Below, one piece after another: positions 32,621 to 39,235 of a DNA stretch of 39,235 nucleotides (the stretch's first letter is position 1; each line of letters starts with the position of its first letter). The stretch is from Candidatus Mediterraneibacter stercorigallinarum (GTDB lineage: Bacteria > Bacillota > Clostridia > Lachnospirales > Lachnospiraceae). The notes below the pieces were generated by a model. It saw only the letters and a program-made list of their open reading frames with translations. It ran no database searches and had not been told where the DNA came from. Both the position numbers and the translations under genes were made by a program. The stretch spans positions 1 through 39,235 of the forward strand of contig DXCD01000261.1 in assembly GCA_019116185.1 (NCBI GenBank), given 5' to 3'.

Positions 32621-34996
32621 CTATCCAAGTTCTACGATAGTGACTCCGGCATCGCCTTCTCCGAATTCGGCAAGCCGGTAGGATTTTACATGTTTCTGGC
32701 GCCTCAAGTATTCATGGATGCCTTTGCGCAGCGCGCCGGTTCCTTTCCCGTGCACCACGCGTACCGTGTTCAGGTGGGAGAGGAGGGCGTCGTCCAGATA
32801 TTTGTCCAGCTCTGAGACAGCTTCGTCCACTGTCCTGCCGAGAAGGTTGATCTCCGGGCTCACGGAAAGGGATTTGCCCATGGCGATCTTCCCTTTTGAC
32901 GTGCGGCTGAATTTCTTTGCCGTGTAAGGCGATGGCTCTTCGATGATCTCCAGGTCTGATATATTGACCTGGGAACGGAGGATGCCCATCTGGACCGTCA
33001 CATTGCCCCGTGAATCAGGGAGGGAGCTGACAGTGCCGGTAAGGTTCATGCTCAGCACCTTGACAGATTCGCCCAGTTTGAAATCAGAGGGCTTGTGATT
33101 TTTCTTAGGTTTCTGTGAACCCAGGGAAGAAGCGGAGGAAGTATCTTTGATCTTCTTTCTGAGGCGTTCCCTCTCTTTCTCCATCTCTGCCGCTGAAATA
33201 TTTTCTTTCCCGAATTTGTGGAAATTGCGGATCGTCTCGTCCGCTACTTCTTTTGCTTCCCGTAAGATGGCGTTCGCTTTCTCGTTCGCCTCCCGGATGA
33301 TGCGGTCTCTCTGTTCGTCCAGTTTCGCCTGACGCTGTGCAGCCTGCTCTTTGAGGCTCTCAGCTTCGCGGCGGTACGCGGCGATCTCTTCCCGCTCTTT
33401 CTCGATCGTGCGCCGGCTTGTCTCCAGGTCGCTCAACAGATCCTCAAAGGAAACGTCCTGTTCGCTCAGCCTTTGCTTTGCGTCATCAATGATATAGTCC
33501 GGAAGCCCGAGCTTGCTCGAAATGGCAAATGCGTTGCTCTTTCCGGGAATCCCGATGAGCAGCCGGTAGGTGGGACGCAGGCTTTCCACGTCGAACTCGC
33601 AGCAGGCATTTTCCACGCCGGGCGTTGAGAGCGCATATACTTTCAATTCACTGTAATGGGTGGTCGCCATGGTGCGGATGTTCCGTTTGTGCAGATGCGA
33701 AAGGATGGCAATGGCAAGCGCCGCGCCTTCCGTAGGATCTGTCCCTGCTCCCAGCTCATCGAAAAGGACGAGGGAGCGTTCATCTACTTTCTTTAAGAAC
33801 GATACGATGTTTGTCATATGGGACGAAAATGTACTTAAGCTCTGCTCAATACTCTGTTCATCCCCGATATCTGCATAAACCTGGTGGAATACGGCAAGCT
33901 CGGAGCGGTCGCCCGCAGGGATATGGAGCCCTGCCTGTCCCATCAGGGTAAAGAGCCCGACCGTCTTAAGGGAGACTGTCTTTCCGCCGGTATTGGGGCC
34001 GGTGATGATCAGGAGCGTAAAATCTTCCCCTAGGGAGACCGTGATCGGCACAACGCTCTTCTGATCCAACAGCGGATGCCTGCCTTCCCGGATGCGGATC
34101 CGCCCCTCTTCATTAAAGACAGGACGGCTGCCGCGCATGGAAAGCGCCAGGGCGCCTCTTGCAAAAATAAAATCCAGGTCCGTGAGAGCACGGTAGTCTG
34201 CCCGGATCTCCTCGATGTACTGAGCGGCCTCTTCGCTTAAGCGGGCAAGGATCGCCTGAATCTCCTCCTGCTCTTTCGCGTAGAGCTCTTTCAGGTCATT
34301 ATTCAGCTTTACCACTGCCATGGGCTCGATAAAGAGTGTGGAACCCGTGGAAGACTGGTCGTGGATCAGGCCCTGTACCTGTCCTCTGTACTCTGCCTTA
34401 ACGGGAATACAGTAGCGGTCCCCTCTCATGGTAATGATCGGATCCTGGAGATAAGTCCTCAGAGATCCGTTCACCAGGCCGGACAGAGTAGAATGTACTT
34501 TGTCATTGATGCTGCCAATACTCCGTCGGATGTGCTTCAGCGTGCTGCTGGCGTCATCACTGATCTCGTCCTCAGAGATGATGCAGCGCTCGATTTCCGA
34601 AGTGAGCGGAGTAAGAGGTTCCAGCTGGTCAAAATATGCATCCAGGCAGTCTGCCGAATCCTCCTGTGTGTCGTGCCGCCCGTAAGATTTTACCCGGGCG
34701 GTGTTCGCCAGGAGACGGCAGATGCGGAGCAGCTCAGAGATGCTTAAAGCGCCGCCGATCTCCAGCCGTTTCATGGATTCCTCCACAGGGGCCGCGTCGC
34801 CGAATGAGATCCGTCCTTTTCTGACGATGCGGGTAAACGCGGCTGCTGTCTGTTCCTGGAATGTATTGATCTTCTCCAGGTTCGTCATGGGCTTTAAACG
34901 GTGGCAAAGCTGCCGGCCGCGGAAAGACCCTGCTTCTTCCTCGAGAAGAGAAATGATCTTATCAAATTCAAGTTTAGCCAGTGTTTTCTGATTCAT
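32621..34996 (-). CDS. mutS2: Endonuclease MutS2
   Basis: 791 residues, the full family length. MutS core and clamp (about 1-310), ATPase domain with Walker A ITGPNTGGKTVSLKT (about 330-345) and Walker B LVLFDELGAGTDPTEGAAL (about 405-425). A long Glu/Arg/Lys coiled coil follows (about 515-610), and a C-terminal Smr nuclease domain (about 715-791, with LLGRTVDEA and HGKGTGALR). MutS2 suppresses recombination and, in Bacillus, also splits collided ribosomes. It lacks the mismatch-recognition domain of MutS. Divergent from the HtrA-like gene. Confidence 0.96.
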   Translation of the reverse strand: MNQKTLAKLEFDKIISLLEEEAGSFRGRQLCHRLKPMTNLEKINTFQEQTAAAFTRIVRKGRISFGDAAPVEESMKRLEIGGALSISELLRICRLLANTARVKSYGRHDTQEDSADCLDAYFDQLEPLTPLTSEIERCIISEDEISDDASSTLKHIRRSIGSINDKVHSTLSGLVNGSLRTYLQDPIITMRGDRYCIPVKAEYRGQVQGLIHDQSSTGSTLFIEPMAVVKLNNDLKELYAKEQEEIQAILARLSEEAAQYIEEIRADYRALTDLDFIFARGALALSMRGSRPVFNEEGRIRIREGRHPLLDQKSVVPITVSLGEDFTLLIITGPNTGGKTVSLKTVGLFTLMGQAGLHIPAGDRSELAVFHQVYADIGDEQSIEQSLSTFSSHMTNIVSFLKKVDERSLVLFDELGAGTDPTEGAALAIAILSHLHKRNIRTMATTHYSELKVYALSTPGVENACCEFDVESLRPTYRLLIGIPGKSNAFAISSKLGLPDYIIDDAKQRLSEQDVSFEDLLSDLETSRRTIEKEREEIAAYRREAESLKEQAAQRQAKLDEQRDRIIREANEKANAILREAKEVADETIRNFHKFGKENISAAEMEKERERLRKKIKDTSSASSLGSQKPKKNHKPSDFKLGESVKVLSMNLTGTVSSLPDSRGNVTVQMGILRSQVNISDLEIIEEPSPYTAKKFSRTSKGKIAMGKSLSVSPEINLLGRTVDEAVSELDKYLDDALLSHLNTVRVVHGKGTGALRKGIHEYLRRQKHVKSYRLAEFGEGDAGVTIVELG

Positions 34997-35046
34997 GAAG
35001 TCACCTTGTGTTTCTGTTTATTTATGGCATGTCTGCGCATGTACAC

Positions 35047-35075
35047 ATTTTACTCCATTCCGGGGATAAAGAAAA
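35047..35075 (-). promoter_or_regulatory. Possible mutS2 promoter
   Basis: On the minus strand: TTTTCT (35070-35075), 17-base spacer, TAAAAT (35047-35052). The -10 is good and the -35 weak. Confidence 0.3.
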
Positions 35076-35092
35076 GGCTTTTCCAAAAGGAA

Positions 35093-35121
35093 TTGAACAA
35101 TCCATAAGAATCAGTTATACT
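35093..35121 (+). promoter_or_regulatory. Sigma-A promoter of the HtrA-like gene
   Basis: TTGAAC (35093-35098), 17-base spacer, TATACT (35116-35121). The predicted transcript starts only about 12 bases before the start codon, so the leader holds little beyond the GGAGGAG ribosome binding site. Confidence 0.65.
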
Positions 35122-35139
35122 AAGATTCGGAGGAGAATG

Positions 35140-36417
35140 ATGTCCATGCCGAACGAGAAAGACCGGGATCTGAGTCCGGAAGAGGGCTCGGAAGAAAAGA
35201 AATATTCTTTTTTGCAGGAAACGATAAAGCCAAAACCGATCAGCAGGGAACAGTTCATAAAACAGCTTGCCAGATTTGCCGTATACGGCCTGATACTGGG
35301 AGTGTTTGCCTGCTTTGGTTTTTTTGCGCTTAAACCATGGATTGAAGATGTATTCGCCAGGGATCCCAAGACCGTGACCATTCCGGAGGATGAAGAATCG
35401 GAAGGTGACGGGAATGATGCTGAGGAGGAGTCCGTGCCGGCGGCTAATACCGACAGCTATGAAGAGCTGATGGAGGGCATGAACGAGCGGGCGGAAGAAG
35501 CACGGAAAGGGATTGTATCTGTTGAGCCGGTGCAGAGTGAAGAAGACTGGGAAAAAGAAATGACCGGTATCACTTCAGGCACATCAGGAGTGATCGCGGC
35601 GGATAATGGACAGGAGATCTTGATCCTTGCAGAAGATTCTGTCTGCGAAGGGGCAGTGGAGTGGACGGTTACATTTCAGGATGGAAAGCAGTACAGTGCG
35701 TCTCTGAAGATGCAGGACAAAAATACGGGCCTGGTTATGTTCAGCGTGTCCCGCGGAGAGATCGCGGATTCAACATGGTCCTCCATCAAAGTGTCCACGC
35801 TCGGCAATTCGAATCTGGTGACCCAGGGAGATACAGTGATGGCCCTGGGAAATATGTTTGGCTATGCTGACGGAATGGGGTACGGCGTGGTCAGCTCCAC
35901 AGACTATAAAGAAGCGTTTTTTGACGGGGAATGCGACATCCTGGCGACAAATATCCCGGCTGAGTCACAGGGGACGGGAGTCCTTTTCAATATGGCGGGC
36001 GAGGTCATCGGGCTGATCCCGCAGACCGTCTGGAATGATACGGAGAGCTCTATGGTAAATGCCTATGCCATTTCGGACCTGAAACCGATTATCGAGCTTC
36101 TTGCAAATGGCGAGAGTGTCCCGTATATCGGTATCTATGGCACCACAGTGACTGCCCAGCTCAAAGAGGAGCAGGGAATGCCGGGCGGTGTGTATGTGGT
36201 GGATGTGGATCCGGATTCTCCTGCCATGGAAGCGGGCATTCAGAGTGGAGATATCATCTATGCGGTGGGAGATGAAAACGTGGTGAATATCGGATCGTAC
36301 CAGAGCGCGGTCCTGAAAACACGGGAAGGACAGCAGATCACGTTTGTGGGCAGACGGATCGGCGCAGAAGGTTATGTGGATGTGGATTTTACTGTGACGG
36401 TAGGAAGCAAAAAATAG
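35140..36417 (+). CDS. Membrane-anchored HtrA-like PDZ protein lacking the catalytic triad
   Basis: 425 residues. A cytosolic N terminus, one membrane segment (about 45-64), an acidic linker (about 80-105), a trypsin-like domain (about 120-320) and a PDZ domain (about 328-422; GGVYVVDVDPDSPAMEAGIQSGDIIYAVG). The fold follows DegP/HtrA (DTVMALGNMFG, GVVSSTD, NMAGEVIGLIPQ). However, the usual His-containing TNxHV is ILILAEDSV (160-168), the Asp of DLAVL is Gly197 in NTGLVMF, and the GNSGG serine site is QGTGVLFN (Gly278). It is probably a non-proteolytic sensor or scaffold. ATG codons at 35137, 35140 and 35146 are possible; 35140 fits GGAGG best. The frame open further upstream is rejected because it has no ribosome binding site and would abolish the promoter. 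Confidence 0.85.
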   Translation: MSMPNEKDRDLSPEEGSEEKKYSFLQETIKPKPISREQFIKQLARFAVYGLILGVFACFGFFALKPWIEDVFARDPKTVTIPEDEESEGDGNDAEEESVPAANTDSYEELMEGMNERAEEARKGIVSVEPVQSEEDWEKEMTGITSGTSGVIAADNGQEILILAEDSVCEGAVEWTVTFQDGKQYSASLKMQDKNTGLVMFSVSRGEIADSTWSSIKVSTLGNSNLVTQGDTVMALGNMFGYADGMGYGVVSSTDYKEAFFDGECDILATNIPAESQGTGVLFNMAGEVIGLIPQTVWNDTESSMVNAYAISDLKPIIELLANGESVPYIGIYGTTVTAQLKEEQGMPGGVYVVDVDPDSPAMEAGIQSGDIIYAVGDENVVNIGSYQSAVLKTREGQQITFVGRRIGAEGYVDVDFTVTVGSKK

Positions 36418-36537
36418 CCAGGCAGGTCATGACCGGAGAATACTCCGGCTGAGAGAAGAAATAAGAAATCAGAAAGAAATAAGAAATGAGCAGCGCGGTA
36501 TGTGCTGGAAATGAAAATAGATAGAAAGAGGAAAGAC

Positions 36538-37482
36538 ATGCGATATATTAACGGGCTTCATGAAGGAGAGACGATCAGGAATGTATACCTGTGCAAGGGG
36601 AAACGTTCCGCTGAGACACGAAACGGGAAACCATATGACAACCTGCTCCTGCAGGACAAAACCGGTATCCTGGACGGAAAAGTGTGGGATCCGAATTCCC
36701 AGGGGATCGCAGACTATGATGAAAAAGATTTTATTGAAGTATATGGGGATGTGATCAGCTATAACGGGAATCTTCAGCTTAATATCAAGCAGATCCGGAA
36801 GGCGCAGGAAGGAGAATATAATCCTGCGGACTATATGCCGACCACGGAAAAGAGCGTGGAAGGAATGTATGAAGAGCTGACCGCGTATATCCGGCAGATC
36901 GGGAATCCTTACCTGAAGAAACTGCTGGAATATTTTTTTGTAGAGGACAGCGCATTTATAAAATCCTTCAAAGAACATTCCGCGGCAAAGACCGTGCATC
37001 ACGGATTCTCCGGGGGACTGCTGGAACATACGCTGAGCGTGCTGCATTTGTGCGAATATTTTGCAGGCGCATATGCGATTCTGAACCGGGATCTGCTCTT
37101 TACAGCGGCAATATGCCATGACATAGGAAAGACAAGAGAACTGTCCGCATTTCCGGATAATGATTACACAGATGAAGGACAGCTCATCGGACATATCGTG
37201 ATCGGGGTGGAGATGATCAGCGAGGCAGTGCGGACAATCCCGGAATTCCCGGTAAAGCTTGCAAATGAGTTAAAGCACTGTGTGATCGCGCACCATGGAG
37301 AATTGGAGTACGGTTCTCCGAAGAAGCCGGCCCTGGCTGAAGCGCTGGCGCTGAACCTTGCGGACAATGCAGACGCAAAGATGCAGACCCTGACAGAAGT
37401 ATTCAAGGGAAAAACCGGACAGGACTGGCTTGGTTATAATAAATTATTTGAATCAAATCTGAGACGGACATCAGACGTGTAA
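36538..37482 (+). CDS. yhaM: YhaM-type 3'-5' exoribonuclease (OB-fold plus HD domain)
   Basis: 314 residues. An N-terminal OB-fold nucleic-acid-binding domain (about 1-90; NLLLQDKTGILDGKVWD) is followed by an HD phosphohydrolase domain (about 140-290) with metal ligands in HHGFSGGLLEHTLSVL, CHDIGK and IAHHGELEYGS. This is the YhaM layout, a 3'-5' exonuclease acting on RNA and DNA with Mn. The ATG at 36502 is in frame but has no ribosome binding site; AAAGAGGAAAG precedes the ATG at 36538. A palindrome CCGGAG/CTCCGG (36433-36448) and an 18-base-spaced direct repeat GAAATAAGAAAT (36458, 36476) lie upstream. It is followed by rlmD after 79 bases. Confidence 0.9.
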   Translation: MRYINGLHEGETIRNVYLCKGKRSAETRNGKPYDNLLLQDKTGILDGKVWDPNSQGIADYDEKDFIEVYGDVISYNGNLQLNIKQIRKAQEGEYNPADYMPTTEKSVEGMYEELTAYIRQIGNPYLKKLLEYFFVEDSAFIKSFKEHSAAKTVHHGFSGGLLEHTLSVLHLCEYFAGAYAILNRDLLFTAAICHDIGKTRELSAFPDNDYTDEGQLIGHIVIGVEMISEAVRTIPEFPVKLANELKHCVIAHHGELEYGSPKKPALAEALALNLADNADAKMQTLTEVFKGKTGQDWLGYNKLFESNLRRTSDV

Positions 37483-37561
37483 GCTCAGGAAGCGGAATAA
37501 AAGAGCAAGTCTCAGATTTAATGGAGAAAATGTAACGCAGAAAAAAGTGTGGGAGAAGGTA

Positions 37562-39235
37562 ATGCAGAAAAATGATACAGCAGTCGTGGAGATAACGGAT
37601 ATTGGCGTAAACGGCGAAGGAATCGGGAAAGTGGACGGATATACTCTGTTCATCAAAGACGCTGTGATCGGGGATACCGTGGAAGCGAAAGTGATGAAGG
37701 CGAAGAAGAATTACGGGTACGCAAGGCTGATGAAAGTCCTGGAGGCTTCCCCGGACCGCGTCACTCCGCGATGCGTATTTGCGCGGAAGTGCGGCGGCTG
37801 CCAGATCCAGGAAATGTCGTATGAGAGACAGCTTGCCTTCAAGGCGCAGAAAGTGCGCGGCAGCCTGGAGCGGATCGGCGGTTTCTCGCCGGAACTCCTG
37901 GACCGGGTCATGGAGCCCGCACTGGGAATGGACGAGCCCTTCGGCTACCGAAATAAAGCGCAGTTCCCATTTGGCACAGACAAAGAAGGAAATCCGGTGA
38001 CAGGATTTTATGCCGGGCGGACACATGATATCATCGCAAATACAGAATGTGCCCTGGGCGTGCCCGTGAACCGGGAGATCCTTGAAATCATATTAGACTT
38101 TATGAAGAAGAATAAGATCCCTTCCTATGACGAAAAAACCGGGAAGGGATTGATTCGTCATGCGCTCATTCGCTATGGATTTACCACCCGGGAGATCATG
38201 GTCTGTCTGGTGCTGAACGGCAGAGAGCTTCCACATGCGGAAGAACTGGTCGGCGAGCTGGCAAAAATCCCGGGGATGACAAGCATCACCCTCAGCCCCA
38301 ATATGCGCCAGACGAATGTGATCATGGGGGATTCATTCGAAGTGCTATGGGGCAGCGGCTATATCACGGACTATATCGGCGGCGTCAAATACCGGATCTC
38401 CCCGCTGTCGTTCTATCAGGTTAATCCCGTGCAGACAGAGAACCTGTATTCCCTTGCACTGGAATATGCAGATCTGAAAGGAAACGAGACCGTATGGGAT
38501 CTGTACTGCGGCATTGGAACGATTTCCCTCTTCCTCGCCCAGAAGGCAGAGAAAGTGTACGGCGTGGAGATCATTCCCCAGGCGATCGATGACGCCAGGG
38601 AGAACGCAAAGATCAACGGGATAGAAAACGTAGAGTTCTTCGTGGGAAAGGCAGAGGAAGTACTGCCAAGCTGGTATCAGGAACATGCGGCCTCAGGAAC
38701 TGCTTCCGGCAGCAGCGGCGCGCGAGCAGACGTGGTCGTGGTGGACCCGCCGAGAAAAGGCTGCGACGCGGCGCTGCTCGATACGATCGTGGAGATGGCG
38801 CCGGAGCGGATCGTGTATGTGAGCTGCGATCCCGCGACGCTGGCGAGAGATCTGAAAGTGCTGTGCGAGAAGGGGTATGAGCTGGTGAGAGGGAGAGCGG
38901 TGGATATGTTTCCGGAGACCGTGCATGTGGAGACGGTTGTCTTGCTTTCCAAGGGAGAAATCGACTCGAAGAAAGTGCGTGTGGAGTTCTCGCTGGAGGA
39001 TATGGATATGTCCGGGTTCCAGAATGATGCCACATACGGACAGATTAAAGAACGTGTGTTGCAGAAGACCGGCTTAAAGGTTTCCTCCCTTTATATCGCC
39101 CAGATTAAACAGAAATATGGTATTATTGAGCGAGAAAACTACAACAAGTCGAAGTCTGAAAACGCCAGACAGCCCAAATGTCCGCCAGAAAAGGAAGCGG
39201 CGATTACGGAGGCATTGAAGTTCTTTGGGATGATT
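37562..39235 (+). CDS. rlmD: 23S rRNA (uracil-5-)-methyltransferase RlmD, with C-terminal extension; runs off window
   Basis: 558 codons without a stop reach the window end. N-terminal TRAM domain (about 5-62), [4Fe-4S] cysteines Cys71, Cys77, Cys80 and Cys163, SAM-binding WDLYCGIGTISLF, VVDPPRKGC, and catalytic Cys422 in VSCDPATLARDL. This is the RumA/RlmD family, which methylates U1939 or U747 of 23S rRNA. The family core normally ends near VETVVLLSK (about residue 464). Here it continues for at least 94 residues with a distinct domain (VEFSLEDMDMSG, GLKVSSLYIAQIKQKYGI, PPEKEAAI). The ending FGMI suggests the stop lies just outside. GGGAGAAGG precedes the ATG. Confidence 0.92.
   Translation, partial: MQKNDTAVVEITDIGVNGEGIGKVDGYTLFIKDAVIGDTVEAKVMKAKKNYGYARLMKVLEASPDRVTPRCVFARKCGGCQIQEMSYERQLAFKAQKVRGSLERIGGFSPELLDRVMEPALGMDEPFGYRNKAQFPFGTDKEGNPVTGFYAGRTHDIIANTECALGVPVNREILEIILDFMKKNKIPSYDEKTGKGLIRHALIRYGFTTREIMVCLVLNGRELPHAEELVGELAKIPGMTSITLSPNMRQTNVIMGDSFEVLWGSGYITDYIGGVKYRISPLSFYQVNPVQTENLYSLALEYADLKGNETVWDLYCGIGTISLFLAQKAEKVYGVEIIPQAIDDARENAKINGIENVEFFVGKAEEVLPSWYQEHAASGTASGSSGARADVVVVDPPRKGCDAALLDTIVEMAPERIVYVSCDPATLARDLKVLCEKGYELVRGRAVDMFPETVHVETVVLLSKGEIDSKKVRVEFSLEDMDMSGFQNDATYGQIKERVLQKTGLKVSSLYIAQIKQKYGIIERENYNKSKSENARQPKCPPEKEAAITEALKFFGMI

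Noticed and set aside
36433..36487. Palindrome and 18-base direct repeat before the YhaM-type gene as a terminator or operator
   Set aside because: CCGGAG/CTCCGG has only six pairs and no T run, and the GAAATAAGAAAT repeat is of low complexity; no function can be argued.
1..39235. tRNA, rRNA, CRISPR array, insertion sequence or prophage
   Set aside because: No cloverleaf-like sequence, regular spacer-repeat array, transposase, integrase or phage structural gene was recognised on either strand. This was by eye; a covariance-model scan was not possible.

Overview
The window looks like chromosomal core sequence from a spore-forming member of the Clostridia, most likely Lachnospiraceae. The signs are a spoIIAA-spoIIAB-sigF operon with spoVAA-spoVAB, a roughly 50% G+C genome with AGGAGG-type ribosome binding sites, the gdpP-rplI-dnaB block, an RlmD methyltransferase with a C-terminal extension, a 2[4Fe-4S] ferredoxin and an iron-sulfur aldo/keto reductase suited to anaerobic life. 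The family assignment is inference; no rRNA or tRNA gene is present to test it.

Layout. (1) 1-5063: an LTA-synthase-type phosphoglycerol transferase, folC, a 44-residue microprotein and a membrane-anchored TPR protein, closed by a strong terminator. (2) 5088-8018: palindromic repeats, then spoIIAA-spoIIAB-sigF, then a small membrane protein, spoVAA and spoVAB, apparently behind a sigma-G-like promoter. (3) 8045-13285: a small membrane protein, a giant MacB-like ABC transporter with a tandem repeat in its external domain, and an AEC-family carrier. (4) 13366-17973: gdpP-rplI-dnaB, convergent with a MerR-like coiled-coil protein. (5) 18130-23142: a LysR regulator divergent from a five-gene cluster (79-residue protein, alpha/beta hydrolase with Cys nucleophile, DUF3737 beta-helix protein, internally deleted MATE transporter, aldo/keto reductase with ferredoxin tail). 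(6) 23172-28399: response regulator, histidine kinase, ABC ATPase and FtsX/MacB-type permease, with two BceR-like boxes. (7) 28460-32543: ferredoxin, an orphan sugar-type binding lipoprotein and a convergent two-component system. (8) 32593-39235: mutS2, divergent from a protease-dead HtrA-like PDZ protein, then a YhaM-type nuclease and rlmD, which runs off the end.

How the parts work together. The spoIIA genes form the partner-switching module that releases sigma-F in the forespore; the spoVA genes act later, in dipicolinate uptake. Region 6 is a self-contained stress or peptide-responsive circuit: the kinase/regulator pair probably controls both itself and the transporter, because a similar operator occurs before each. 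Region 5 looks like a LysR-controlled redox or xenobiotic-response cluster of unknown substrate. No complete mobile element, CRISPR array or RNA gene was seen. The points most worth a second look are the inactive HtrA homologue, the in-frame-deleted MATE gene, the aldo/keto reductase lacking its usual catalytic residues, the undescribed small protein in the sporulation block, and the BceR-like operators on a transporter that is not BceAB-like.
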